This document shows, one piece after another, positions 51,601 through 63,604 of a DNA stretch of 64,000 nt. Location: contig NW_006921537.1 in assembly GCF_000340215.1 (NCBI RefSeq), forward strand, positions 1,329,011 through 1,393,010, given 5' to 3'. The first letter of the stretch is position 1; each line of letters opens with the position of its first letter. The notes below the pieces were generated by a model. It saw only the letters and a program-made list of their open reading frames with translations. It had not been told where the DNA came from and did not search any database. The position numbers were made by a program, and so were the translations under genes. Source of the stretch: Pseudocercospora fijiensis CIRAD86. Lineage: Eukaryota; Ascomycota; Dothideomycetes; Mycosphaerellales; Mycosphaerellaceae.

Positions 51601-52899
51601 GCGATGTTGTTAGGGGGCGCGTCTAATATTGCTAGGTTACTAAGACGCTAGTCTTAGCAAACAACAACATTACTAGACAACTTAAACTATTAAAACAAAC
51701 AACATTATTATTAGTAAAGCGCTTAGACTACGCAGATAGTATTAGGAAAGCATTCTACGCGTAGGAAGTAAGGAAAACACGTCTGCTAAGCTATCCGGTA
51801 TGTTAGAAAATACGCTAGTAAGCGACGCGACTCTAGACGATCTACGAACATGCCTAGACTACTTATCTACTACTAGATCCGATCTAATATCGAAGAGACG
51901 CCTAATTTCCCTTTCTCCTCCTTCCGCTTAGACTTACTATCTATATAGCTTCTTCTAGCTCGACTAGCGGGTTTCTAGGCGACTTTTAAGCTACTAGAGA
52001 TAATGCTTTCCGCTTCCTTCCTCTCTAAGCATTTAGCGCTATATCTGTAAGTGCTAGCCGCGGCACTAGTAGTCTAACTTTATACTAAGACTTCGGAGAT
52101 CTAGCTAGCGATTAAACTAGTATTAACAAAGGCGTAGTTAGGTCTAAATAGAATAATAGCTCGCTTCCTCGCAATTAGGGGCTTTGTTTAGATACTACCT
52201 AGCGCGATACAGATATTCTAGCTGCGGCTAGCAACTTATCTGCCTTATCTCTCTCCGCCCGCTTTGTAGCTCGCTCTACCTCTCTCTTAGCTTCTCTAGC
52301 GGCTCTAATTCTTTTAGCTTCTTCTTCCTACTGCCTTCGAAAGCTAATTGTAAGGCGTCTAGCAATCCCTAGGCTCTATAGCAGCTTACGTAATGTTGCC
52401 TAAGTAGTCTAGAACTGTCGCCTCTATAATAGCTTTCTTAACTGCTCTATCGAACCTAGAATAGCTAGGGAAGAATCTGTACTATACTCTTATATAAGCT
52501 AACCTAGGATTCTATATAGAACGACCGAGCCTAGAATAGCTAGGAAGACTGAATCCTTCTAGACGGTTCTAGCCTATTTAGACTCCTAGCTAATTAGCTT
52601 AGTTTTAATGTCCTTCTTTAACGGCGTAAAATCGGGATAAATACCTAGTACGCTAGCCTACTACTAGATATAGAGCCCTACTAGCATTCGATCTAGGGAG
52701 CAGATATTACAGTATACTTAGACTAACTAATCTAGCTCCTAGTTAAACATCTAAAGGGTAATCTTACGCCGGCAGTCCCTAGGCTTAGTATTAATAAAGC
52801 GTCGAAGAGTACGCTCTAGCGTAGCTCGCTTATCTAACCGTAACTTCGGGCGCTTGTTAGCTGTTTTAGACAGCTTAGCTTACGTCGAGGGCTTATCCT

Positions 52900-54050
52900 A
52901 CGAGATCTCCTATATACGTGCTAGGCTAGGTCGATTAGATAGCCTCGCCTAGGTTTTAGACTCGCTCTAGCCTAAAGTCTAATCTTCGATTAGTAGAGTA
53001 AACACTCCTTTACTATAACAGTTAGATGCTCTAACTATACGCCTAGCTCGCTAGAATATCGTTCTTATACTGCTATTCCGAGGCAATCGATACTATACAA
53101 TTCGCTTAATATCTAGAATATCTACCCTAAGCTCTAGAGCTTTAGTAGCGAATAGAATGCGAATCTAGGAGTCTAGCTACTAGAATTCCCGTATAATATT
53201 CGCCTAAGTTCGCCTAGCTGTTCTGCTATAGTAGACACGACAAATCTAATAGAGCTATCGAGTACTGAACTTGCCTAGCTATCTATGTTAGATAAACTAG
53301 CGTATCTAATTAGTAGCAGCGCCTAGACTAGGCCGGCTATTAATGAAAACGACGGTCTTCTGCAACTGCTAGGGCACTACTAGACTATCCTAAGACACAA
53401 TTCCCTTAGTTAACTAATTTAGTGTACTATAATTTACTAAACTGCTATTAGGGATTATATAGACTCTTATTAGAATCTCTAGACGATTAATCGAATGCTG
53501 TAGTATATAGGTCCCTTTAGCAACTCGAAATCTAGCTCCCTCTCTAGCGTATCTAAGCGTTATCGGGTCTAGTGTCGCTAAGTAGCTAAACATCTTTACT
53601 AAGCTTCCTACTAGACTCCTTAGCTGCTTTAATTAAGCATATTCCTTCCGAAATGTACTACCCTCTACGCCCTATTGCTATATAAGATAAAATTCATCTA
53701 TAGCTATTAGACCTAGCGTCTAGCGAAATCTAGCCTTGCTCTAAAGCTTCCTAAACTAGTTCTAGAGCGCTATTTCCGGACTAAGTATAATATAAGTAAA
53801 TTTCCCTATATAGAGGTCCTTCTAGTCTCGTCTAGAGAGCGTAGCTTTAGTATCTAATATAAATAAGAGTAGATTTCTACTAAGTCGCTAGATGCGTTTA
53901 GATTGCTCTAGACTAATCTAGTTTAATAGTAAAATAATAATTACTGTCCTCTGCATTATTAACGGCTACGCCTAGAACGCTAGACTCTTTCTAGCTAAGG
54001 TCTTCGCAATCCAGACGGTGTTAGTAACCTTATAGACAAGCTAATATAGC
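52900..54050 (-). pseudogene. RecQ-type SF2 DNA helicase relic of element D
   Basis: Minus strand, TAG as Gln/Trp. Walker-A-like ARKSLAFQ (53974-54000; Gly changed to Arg), then FTYIILSPEIAL, then the motif II segment GLIAIDEFYLI near 53684-53709 (DELH changed to DEFY by C-to-T), then a YLATLDPITL motif III segment and KTVVF. The C-terminal lobe has VDILDIKRIVQYRLPRNSS and a QRARR motif VI near 53040-53062. Motif order and spacing are those of the RecQ-like helicases common in fungal repeats. The flanking 54.05-55.1 kb probably holds the N-terminus and 52.0-52.9 kb a charged tail. Confidence 0.7.
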
Positions 54051-55145
54051 GCCTCTACCTGCTCTACTCTTAGTACGAATAGATATATCTAGCGATATAC
54101 TAGCCTAATTAGACGCTCTTTACTCGATCCTGCTATTAGTTTCTACGCGATACCTTCGACTCTCTTTAACTAGATATGCTCCTAAAGCTCCTTCCGGGCC
54201 TTTAGAAAGGTCTAGCCTTTAGCTAGACGGAACAGCTAGTCTTATATATTAGCTAAGAACATTTCGATTCTAGCACTCTCTACTAAGGCCTAGTCGATCT
54301 AGTTATCGCTAATACTAAGGGCGGATTGAACCTTACGACGACAAACCTCCTTCTAAAAGATCTAATATACTAACTAATGCCTCTTAACCTCCGCTATATT
54401 GTTATCTATACGCGCTAAAGCGTCGCGCATTTAATCGTATAGGCGTCGTCTATATTCCTAGTCTTCTGTAGTATCTAGTCTACTAAAAAGTGTCTATAGC
54501 CCTATCTAGTTACTCTACCTACCGCCGTCGTCGAGAGACCGTACTAGCGTAGCTAGATCGCTATCTAATATATCGCTTAGTAGGTCCTCGTCGCCGGAAT
54601 CGATTAAAATAGGACCTAATATCTCTCCTTCTAGATAGTGTTTGTCTAGCGGCTCTAACCCTTTTCCTCTGCTCTTCTAATATCCTATATCGTTCTTTAG
54701 CGTTACTAGATAAGCCTAATCGATCTACGCTAACTCTAGTATATATACTAACGTTACTAACTTATCTCGAAACGACGACTAACGCGTAATGCTAGCGCGT
54801 GCCCTCTGCTTCTAAAACGGTATCTAAAAAAACGGAAAACATTAGTTTATAGGCAATCTTAGCAGCTTTCGAATGTATCTAGTAGCGTCTAGATTAGTTT
54901 AGGTAGGTAGGCTGCTTATAGTTTAGAAGATTTATATATAAATCGACGCGTCGCGACTAGACGGCTTTTAGGTCTTCTAGATAACGCGCATTCGCGAAAT
55001 TTATTAATATTTTATTAGAAGCTTGTAGTAAACATTAAATAGAACAGATTATATAAGATAATTTCTTTAGATAGTATATCGTCGTCGTCTAGCAGCTATC
55101 TAGCCGTTCCTAAAGCTAGATTGTATAATAGTGTAAAACGCGCCT

Positions 55146-55265
55146 AAAGCTAAGATATATCCACTAGAATCCCTAGATGCTTCCTTAGACCTCCTCCAGT
55201 AGGAGAGCCCGCGGAGCGCTTGATTGGCTCCCTACGCGAGGTGGTCTGAGCGTCCCCTGAGACTA
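55146..55265 (-). repeat. Right terminal inverted repeat of element D
   Basis: Inverted counterpart of 46020-46128. Direct right flank is ATGCAGATG (55266-55274). Confidence 0.85.
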
Positions 55266-55274
55266 ATGCAGATG

Positions 55275-55821
55275 CTGTGTCGGCTTGCCGATCTCGAAAT
55301 GCTCCGCCTCAATATGGAAGAATTCATTCACCGTTCACGCTTTCCCAGAACAGTTCTAGTAGGAACTGAAGAGGCAGCGTTCAGTCAGTGGAGCTGTCCA
55401 TGTCATACAGCTCGTTTCAATACAGTAGAACTATGCCGACGTGTGTCCGCAACGCCGCTGCCGTAGAATAGGATCTTTTTGCTTTGGATTTTTGATTCCT
55501 CCATGAGGGGATAGTGAGTGGCTTTGACATTGATTCGCATTTTCCACGCGCCATGGAATCGTGAGGCCATTGAGTATGCACCAATGGGTGGTATTAAATA
55601 GCACATCAAATACTTTGGCAGAAGCATTCGGTGCCTGACGGAAGACTCAAGAGGAACTGTTGGTGAGCTGAGGCAACAAGGCATCACCGGAGCGGAAGCA
55701 TCCGCAAGCCGATCTAAAGCTTGGCACTCACCCACGAAAGGCACGAATCTCTGCTCCAGAATGGACTTTGCGACTGCACGACTTCACGACAAGCAACGAA
55801 CGTACTAACCACGCAGCAAAA
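55275..55821. other. Intergenic region and RPL27 promoter
   Basis: About 550 bp of normal composition. It is the continuation of the sequence interrupted by element D at 46019. No supported gene. Confidence 0.5.
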
Positions 55822-56408
55822 ATGGTTAAGTGTGGGTACTGATAGACGTATTTCCCCGTGCGACAATGCTAACAGTATTGTAGTCCTCAAGGTCGGCCGA
55901 GTGGTACGCGCGCACACATTTCTCCCATCGCCAATCCCGTACTAACAGCTCTTCAAGGCCATCATCTCTCGCGGTCGTTACGCCGGAAAGAAGGTCGTCA
56001 TCATCCAGCCACAGGACAACGGCAGCAAGGCGCACCCATTCCCACACGCACTCGTCGCCGGTATCGAGCGCTACCCACAGCAAATCACCCGCCGCATGTC
56101 CAAGACGCGCCAGAACAAGCGCAGCAAGGTCAAGCCATTCATCAAGGTCATCAACTACAACCACTTGATGCCAACACGATACACTCTCGAGCTCGAGGGT
56201 CTCAAGGGCGTTGTCACCAACGAGACCTTCACTGAGGTCAGCCAGCGTGAGGAGGCCAAGAAGACGGTCAAGAAGGCTCTTGAGGAGCGCTACTCGAGCG
56301 GAAAGAACAGATGGTTCTTCACCCCTCTGCGTATGTTGAGATTCAGCCCCGAAAACTTTGACGGTGTGATGGAGAACTCATACTGACTTGCGTGATACAG
56401 GCTTCTAA
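55822..56408 (+). CDS. RPL27: 60S ribosomal protein L27 (eL27)
   Basis: Exons 55822-55831, 55884-55903, 55958-56330 and 56401-56408 give 411 bases, or 136 residues, exactly the yeast length. Reads [20 protein letters not shown], then [38 protein letters not shown] and ends [10 protein letters not shown]. Exon 1 is 10 bases, exon 2 is 20 bases and the last exon adds only GCTTCTAA (completing Arg, then Phe and stop). Intron 2 has a perfect TACTAAC branch site and its acceptor is the AG at 55956-55957. Large-subunit ribosomal protein. Confidence 0.96.
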
Positions 56409-57122
56409 ACGCATCGCATGGCGTTGGGGAAGAACAGGATGTGCATTGAGCTCGCACTCTTTTCAGAGTAGCATTCGGCGTTTACGTGACTGTCAATCGC
56501 AGTCTACGGAGCACTGCAAATCACTATCAATTTGATAGCTGCAAAAGCTTTTCGCCTTCCAGTCTTCGTGACTGTTTCTATCTGCACATTCCTCGATTCT
56601 TTTCGATTCGCCAACTCCGCGTCCAAACCCGCCCTTCATACTGGCACCCAAGCCACGCCGACATTGGTGCCACTGCGTCGTAAGCTGCAGCCGACGGCGT
56701 CGCATCCCCACTTGTTCCATCCGTCCTTGGCAACTGCGTAGGAGAAGAGGTGAGTCTGTCGCCAGCACATGGTGATCGCTTGACAGCAGAACAACCACGC
56801 GGTGATGGTAAAACAAGCTGGAGTACGTGAATTCTACCTGTATGCTATTGGCGCATTGTGCGACTCCGCCGTGAAAAGTCTGCCAAGGTTCTGCTCGATT
56901 CAGTGCAGTGGCAAGCCAAATCCAATGCACCCTCGCACAAATATATTGCCGACGCATAACACAACGATGATGAATCCTCCTGAAAGGCCGCGTAATGAAG
57001 TGACATTTATAGGTACTTTATGTGGTGCGACATTTGCAAAGACTTTGACTTAGATAGCTGGTGTCTTTCCCAAACCCCATCGGCGTAAGTAGCATTACTC
57101 AACCAAACCATTCCGCGCACAA
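56409..57122. other. Intergenic region
   Basis: About 710 bp with no supported gene. It contains the promoter of the secreted-protein gene at 57123. Confidence 0.5.
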
Positions 57123-57623
57123 ATGCGCTTCACGCATCTCATCCGGCTGCCAAGCCACCTCCTACTACTGATCGCAACTATATCACCTCGGACTTTCGCA
57201 TCACCAACCACATCATCCTCAAACAGCACAACATCATGGTGTCTCTCCACAACAACCGGCACCGGCCCTCTCTACCTCTTCAACCCCGCTAAATCCTGTT
57301 CCGACCAAATCGTTACTTTCACCCCCGAAATCATGCAAGCGACAGATATATGCCGGGCCGGGTATCAAAAATATCATTTCAAGATGTGCGGAAAGAATGT
57401 CACTCTGAGCGTGAATGCTGGTCCGAAGAGCCTGGTCGGTGTGAAGCAGATGGGTTGCGGACTTGTTTTCGATGTTGAGGGGCAGAGCTTTCAGGGTTCG
57501 CCGACGAGTGAGACGGAGACTGATGGCAGGTGTTACAGTAAGAGTTGTGGGAATGAGAAGAAGGGGATTAGAGAAGTGTATGGGGTCTTTGAGTGGACGA
57601 ATTTGCCGATTTGTGGGGATTGA
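57123..57623 (+). CDS. Small secreted cysteine-rich protein (effector candidate)
   Basis: 166 residues in one exon. Signal peptide at residues 1-26 (hydrophobic LPSHLLLLIATI, then ASP cleavage-type site), followed by a Ser/Thr-rich stretch with N-glycosylation sequons. The mature part has eight cysteines (in SWC, KSC, DIC, KMC, MGC, GRC, KSC and PIC), an even number that suits four disulfides. No known domain recognised. Size, secretion signal and cysteine count are those of apoplastic effector candidates of fungi, but function is not shown by the sequence. It lies in a 3-kb gene island between elements D and E. No intron seen. Confidence 0.75.
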   Translation: MRFTHLIRLPSHLLLLIATISPRTFASPTTSSSNSTTSWCLSTTTGTGPLYLFNPAKSCSDQIVTFTPEIMQATDICRAGYQKYHFKMCGKNVTLSVNAGPKSLVGVKQMGCGLVFDVEGQSFQGSPTSETETDGRCYSKSCGNEKKGIREVYGVFEWTNLPICGD

Positions 57624-57747
57624 GGGTGAGAAGGGAACGAGAGAGGGACAAATGATGGACTTGAAGCAAGCATGGCACGTTTGCATGGAAAGACTCAAAT
57701 CGCTTGGAGTGGCCTCTGTCGCACGGCAAACGGTGTTCGCGAGTGCA

Positions 57748-58125
57748 ATGATTCGATCCCAAGAGGCTCAGCCAAAACCAGTCATCCAACATCTTCCCGC
57801 CGACATAGCGCTAGCAATGTGTCAGGACCTCGATTTGGACAGCCCCAGAAATCTCCGCCTCTCAGGCAAAGCGCTTTGCATATGTGCGACAGAAGCTCTG
57901 TTCAGCCACATCGCCATTGTGTCATCGCCCGCTGAGTCAATAGTGCCGGCAATGAAGCTGTGGAAGAGAGCGAAGAGGAAATTGCTAGGCGAGAGGAAGA
58001 AGAGGGGCAACAGAAGGCTGCCCGGGAACAGAATGGGCTGCCTTTTGCAAGACTTGTCCAAGTGCATAAGCAAAGTCATGAAAAGCGAGCAGTCGATTAC
58101 CGATATCGACTCCGCAATAAGTTGA
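57748..58125 (+). CDS. F-box-like protein, possibly decayed
   Basis: ORF of 125 residues from the ATG at 57748. HLPADIALAMCQDLDLDSPR then NLRLSGKALCICATEALFSH is the F-box-like start common in fungal genes. After about residue 70 the frame becomes a run of Lys/Arg, and sensible-looking coding shifts to a second frame (57960-58226, EEEIARREEEEGQQKAAREQ) and then a third (58248-58403). This suggests either two introns not recognised or a frameshifted relic. Its 3' part ends at the target site of the copia element. Confidence 0.45.
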   Translation: MIRSQEAQPKPVIQHLPADIALAMCQDLDLDSPRNLRLSGKALCICATEALFSHIAIVSSPAESIVPAMKLWKRAKRKLLGERKKRGNRRLPGNRMGCLLQDLSKCISKVMKSEQSITDIDSAIS

Positions 58126-58409
58126 AAGGCGGTCTTTGGACTGGCAGGTCCAGCTATGAAAGTATGCCTATGTCCACCGGAGACTTTGCTCCATGGAATA
58201 AGGATCGGAAAGAGGCCACTGTATGACCAAATGCGCCGCTCAGAAGTGTGTCTTGGGCTTGTCGAACGAGTGCAATGCATGAACGTGTCTTTCGCCGCGA
58301 GCATCCTCACTCACCAAATGTCTGTGCGCATGTCAACGCGCTAACACGGCAGGAGCCTAGCGCTGCCTATCTCAACCCAAACTTTTCAGTCGCTCCGGTG
58401 GCTTGGAAA

Positions 58410-58536
58410 ACTTGGAGTGTGTGGTGGTGTCAGGGTTCATCACGTGCCTGATGCCTGAGGCTGTAACTGCCACACTTCATCTTTAGGCTTTCTGTAATTA
58501 GCCCTTCTTCTAAATACAATCATTAGTTATATTAAG
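58410..58536 (+). repeat. 5' LTR of element E
   Basis: 127 bp starting ACTTGGAGTGTG. It differs from the 3' LTR only by transitions of the RIP type. Confidence 0.85.
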
Positions 58537-58551
58537 TAGTTATAAGCCCCC
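58537..58551 (+). other. Primer binding site (half initiator-tRNA type)
   Basis: TAGTTATAAGCCCC directly after the 5' LTR. Undoing two C-to-T/G-to-A changes gives a match to the anticodon part of initiator Met tRNA, the primer type used by copia-group elements with internal tRNA priming. Confidence 0.6.
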
Positions 58552-58599
58552 TGCGTTTTTTTAACGCATATAATACGTATTCTAATAGTTACTCCGATA

Positions 58600-61500
58600 G
58601 CTACGTAGCTAGCGCTTATTACTAAAAATTGCGCTAATACTAATATTATCGCCGCTATCGTTACCGCCGCTCTCGAGTATTCTAGTAGGTACTAGCCCGA
58701 CTCGAGTTAGTTACCTAACATTAGTATTAGCTGTCCGCTATACTAGAATATAGGCGCGCCTATTAGCGGCCTCTTAAAACAAGTCTATAGTCTCTTTCTA
58801 TATTATCGCCGTCGCTATCTATAATAGCTCCCTCTATAACCTCTAGCGCTTATATAAGCAACATTCCTAAGCTAAAGAATAAGGAGAATTACCTATTATA
58901 GTCGTACGCCGCTAAAGGCGCCCTTAAAGGTATATCGGTCTAGCGCTATATATAAGGCACCCGCTAGCGACCCCTTTCTAAGGCCTCTAGTAAGTCTTCT
59001 AAGGAGTTTAAAGACCGCTAAAATAAATAGGACTCTAAAGATTAAACGGCACGTACCTAGATCTTTGCTAATTATATTAGTAACATTTAATAATTACTGC
59101 TTAGTCTATCTATATCCTAGGAAGTATAGGACTTCCTTAAGAAGAAATATACTAGTAAAGGTAGGTCTACTGAATTTATACTCTACTAGGAATATATTAC
59201 CCTTCGCTACGATAGCAAGGACGTTAAGAAGTTCTATAATAAGTACAAGAAGAAGCTTAGTGCCTTAAAGGATACTAAGTTAGCTATTAGCTAGTATTAG
59301 GCTGTCTATATATTTATTATATAGATCTCTCTATTCTACGAGGCTTTTATATAGATGCGACGTAAGTAGATACGCGCCTCGGAATATACTATTAACGATA
59401 ACACCCTTAACAACATTATTAGCGCGTTGCTTAATAAGAATGTAGCTTAACTAAACTAGGCCTAATATAATAGTTTCTTTAGTCTCTAGCGCTAACAACT
59501 ATAAGGTAGCAATAGTAATAACAACAGTCGAGGTAACTCGAACCGTAGCGGTCGTAGTAGCCGCGGAAGCAATAACAATAGTCGTAGTCGTAGTAGAAAC
59601 AGCTAGAATAGTTAGAATCGCGAGAAGTGCTCGCACTACTAAGGCACTTACCCTTCCGACCGCTGCTATACTAAATACTCTTATCTAAAGGAGGAAGACC
59701 GACTACGTCGTAAACAGTAGAAGGCTAAGAAGAAGGGGGTATAGTAATAGCAATAGTAGCAGCGTAGACTAACTGCTTAGCAGTAACAGCAGCCGTCTAG
59801 TTAGGGTAGCTAGAATAGTGCTTAGGGGCTATATACGGCTAATGCTACCCCGGGGGTATTATTAGACCTAAACTACAATTACGCCTTTACTGCAAACACT
59901 ATAGTTACTGTTAGCGACTAGGTGTCTACGGCTCTTACTGCTAGTACTCGGACTACTAATTAGGTTGTCGACTTAGGTACTAGTATATATATAGTTAACG
60001 ACCCCTCGCTACTTATTAAATATAAAGGCTGCTATATCCCTGTCCGGTTTAGAGGCAATACGAAGCACGCTACGATAGTTAGTATAGCTTAGATAGAGGT
60101 TGTTAATAAGCGTAGTATAAGCAATATAAAGTTGTCTAATATACTATATATACCTAGTCTAGTAGCTAACCTTCTATCTACTAAGAAGCTTGCCGATAAG
60201 GGTTGTTTCTACCGTAATAACAAGCGTGTGCTATTTACGATAGTAGAGGGCAATAAGGTCACTATCGCTTAGATATACCGTAAGAATAGTCTCCCCTACC
60301 TCTATATACTAACCTCTAGTCTAGATAGTAAAGTAGTTGCCCTTTTGTTAAAGAAGGGGGTGCCTATAGGTACTATAGATAAATAGCATTTGCGATATAG
60401 CTATATTCATTACCTTAAGCTACTAAGAATAGAATCTAAGGGTTAGATTGTTATTACTAGTACTAAGAAGGACTTCCGTAACTGCATTGCCTATTGTATA
60501 GCTATATTATATAAGGAATACAATCGGCTACCGCGCGTACGACTGTCTACGATCTATTACATTGTCTGTATAGATATAGTTACTATTACTAACCCTAGTC
60601 TGTTATAGGAACGCTACTTTACGCTATTTACATGCACTAAGTTAGGCTATCGTTACGAGTATGCTAGCTTACTCAAGTTAGGGGCTATAGTAGCTATTAA
60701 GGAACATCGTATATACGTCCGTATATAAACTAGCTATTCGATCCCGATCTACCGACTCGATAGAGAGAGTAAATACGGCGGAAATTAGTTGTTAAGTTAG
60801 GCTCGTAATTAGGGTATTATACTACAAGTTATAGCACCTTACTCTTCGACTTAGAATAGCCTTGCTAAGGTTAGCAATTACATCGTATATACGACTACGA
60901 GAAAGATAATACTATAGGCCAACCTTCCTAAGTTCCTATAGCTATATACTATTGCCTCCGCTATATAGGTCCTTAATATTATACTAACCGCTAACGGAGG
61001 AAGCCTATATACTATTGTCGCTAAGGAGCTTAATTAGTTACGAACATAGCCGCGTCTTTAGCACCTTCGAGCGTATAGCTATACGTTAATTGCCTACGAT
61101 TACAGTATTGCTCGTAGAAAGAAGATAGACAGCAGAGGCCTAGTTAGCAAGCTAGTTGGCTATACTAAGGGCTCTATAGACTCCGGAAAATACATAATTT
61201 ACCTGCCTAATTAGTACAAGGTTATCGCTTCTAAGGACGTCTAGTTTATTAAGTTAGGGGGTGACCTTAACCTCCTACTTCTAGATAGCATAAAGCTATA
61301 TACTAACACTAACGACTTGTCTAAGAACGAGTTTGTTACCCTTAAGTCTATTATACCGGCTTTGTTTAATTCTATAAGTAACGAGGCTCCGTCGCCTACC
61401 GAGGCTACTAGTATAGTCTAGCGGCTTCTAGCTTAGTAGGAAGAACAGCCTATATAAGGACCTATATAGGAAATAGCTAATAAGGTCGCTAGTCTATTAC

Positions 61501-63450
61501 CTATCGATAACGACCTTCTAGACGTTCAACTACTAGCTTTAAGTAATAAAGATAGCTTTTAGTTAGCTAAGGAAGAGCTAGCATATAATCTAAACGCTAA
61601 GAAAGGCGAGCCTAGCTAGCTGCCTAAATTTGAGCGACTAGATAACGTTAGTAGTCGTTCTATACGTAAGACACGAAGCAACAAGAGCGCTCGTAAGCTA
61701 TTACGTAGCTATCTAGCCGATTATAGTATTAAGCGGTCGACTCGACGCATAATAGCTAGTATACTAATAGCCTATATTAAGGGTTTCATAGCTTCCTATT
61801 ACGTTGCTAAACAGTCTAATAGAGACACTATTCCTATTCCGAAGAGCTATAAGGAGGCGACTTAGTTACTATATTAGCTATAGTAGAAGGAGGCCTATAA
61901 GGCTAAATACAAGTTACTAATCGACAACTATATATAGGTATACGTTTCTCGGCTAGAAGTGCCTAGAGGTCGTAAGGTAGTTCGTAGCCGATAGGTCTTT
62001 ACTATTAAGCGAGACGCTAATAGCAAAGTAAGCCGGTTTAAGGCTCGTTAGGTCGTCCGTAGCTTTATATAGGTTAAAGGACAGGATTATAACGAGACCT
62101 ATATAGCTATCGCTAAGCTGTATATACTTCGAGCCTTATTTAGCCTAATTACATACTATAACTTAGAAGCTAAGCAGTACGATATTCTAATAGCCTTCCT
62201 TAATGCCCTAATTAGCGACAAGTATAAGATCTACGTTAAGCAGCTATATAGCTTTAAGGACCGTAGTAGTAAGGGCATAGTCTGCCTGTTGCTAAAGGCA
62301 CTATATAGTCTGAAACAGTTACTAATACTATAGTATAAAGAGCTTCGGAAGTACTTAAAGAGCCTAGACTTTGTACTAATAATAACTAACGTATATGTGT
62401 TTAAACACGTTCTTAGCGGCTCGATTATTATTATTTACGTCGACGATATAATTATTATCGCCTACAGCCTATTAGCACTAGAGGCCGTTGCTTAGTTACT
62501 AAAGGACCGTTTCTATATACGAGAACTAGGCGACCTGCACTACTATCTCGGTATACGGATTATCCGTAACCGCGGTTAGCGCACTATTTACGTCGTTTAA
62601 GATGCCTATTTAAATAGGCTTAGTAAGAAATATAGTATACGTAGCCGTATCGGTCTAGCTACTCTAATAGTACCTCGCTATATTAAGACGTCTATTTAAC
62701 GCGCACCTAAGGGCTATATAGCTAGTACCGCCTTTAAGACCTAGTATTAAGAAGGTGTTAGCGAGGCGCTATAGCTAGCTATAATTACACGACCTAATGC
62801 TTGCTATACTGCGGGCCTATTGTCCCGATTTATCTCTAACCTAACTAAAGAATATTATACCGTACTCCTTTAGCTAATTAAGTACCTAGTTAGTACCCTT
62901 AGTCGTAGCATGCGTTTCTAAGGTATATAGAACGATAAGCTAAGCTTTGCTAGATACTGTAACGCCTCGTAGGCTAATAATCTAGTTACTCGACGTTCTA
63001 CTAGCGGATTCTACTTTACTATTATAGGCGGACCTCTATTATATAAGTCCAGACGCTAGACGCTTGTTATACTGTCGTTAACTAAAGCTAAGTATATCTA
63101 ACTTACTATAGGCGCTAAGGAGGCGATTGCCTTAGCTCGTTCCTTAAAGGAAATCGGCTATAAGGGCTACATTTTTCTAGTTACGCTCTACGAGGACAAT
63201 TAGTCGGCTATTACTATTACTAAGTCGACTAGTATTAATAGCCGTACGAAGTATATAGATGCTCGTGTCTACTATATACGAGAGAAGATTGCTAATAGCT
63301 CTATTGTCGTTTAATAGGTTAGTATATACGATTAGATTGCTAATAGCTTTACTAAGCTACTTAATAAGATTAAGTATAGCCGCTTTATTAAATAACTAAA
63401 CCTAGTGGATTACAAGGCTACTATTAAGAGCGCTGCAAAGCTAGCTGCTA
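58600..63450 (+). pseudogene. Gag-Pol relic of element E
   Basis: One frame through most of the element is coding-like but broken by dozens of TAG/TAA. Order is Gag with zinc knuckle, protease, integrase, reverse transcriptase, RNase H. The zinc-knuckle Cys and His have partly become Tyr, as C-to-T change predicts. The only ORF over 60 residues (59065-59268) is a fragment, not a gene. Confidence 0.85.
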
Positions 63451-63592
63451 AGTACTAAGGAGGGTCTTGTTTGCTCTTGTTTGCTTTGTTTAAATAGCCT
63501 AGTCTAGTTGTTCCTACTTACCTAGTACCCCTTGTTTGCTTTGCTAACTAAATAGCTATTGTGTTTCCTTCATTCTATAGCGATATATACGT

Positions 63593-63604
63593 ACTAAGGG
63601 GGTG
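63593..63604 (+). other. Polypurine tract of element E
   Basis: AAGGGGGTGA-type purine run directly before the 3' LTR. Confidence 0.6.

Larger units (their letters stand above)
46020..55265 (-). mobile_element. Element D: 9.2-kb TIR transposon with RecQ-type helicase and DUF6589-like genes (AcademH-like?)
   Basis: Ends are inverted: left TAGTCTCAGGTGCACAGACC, right (reverse complement) TAGTCTCAGGGGACGCTCAG then ACC. An inner conserved block GTCTRAGGAAGCATCTAGGG, RTTCTAGTGGATAKATCTTA lies at 46082-46126 and, inverted, at 55146-55190. The element is bounded by a perfect 9-bp duplication ATGCAGATG at 46011-46019 and 55266-55274. The interior is RIP-mutated, with very many CTAG. Three minus-strand coding relics are readable: a RecQ-type helicase, a DUF6589-like protein and a third unknown. 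A TIR element carrying a helicase fits the Academ superfamily's helicase-bearing branch, but this assignment is inference. Confidence 0.85.

Noticed and set aside
46020..55265. Reading element D as a subtelomeric telomere-linked helicase block
   Set aside because: It has precise inverted ends and a 9-bp target duplication, no telomeric repeats, and single-copy genes on both sides.
55224..55744. ORFs of 80 and 113 residues near the right end of element D
   Set aside because: One starts within the TIR and neither has recognisable features; promoter-side DNA of RPL27.
59065..59268. 67-residue ORF inside the copia element
   Set aside because: A fragment between RIP stops in the Gag-Pol relic.
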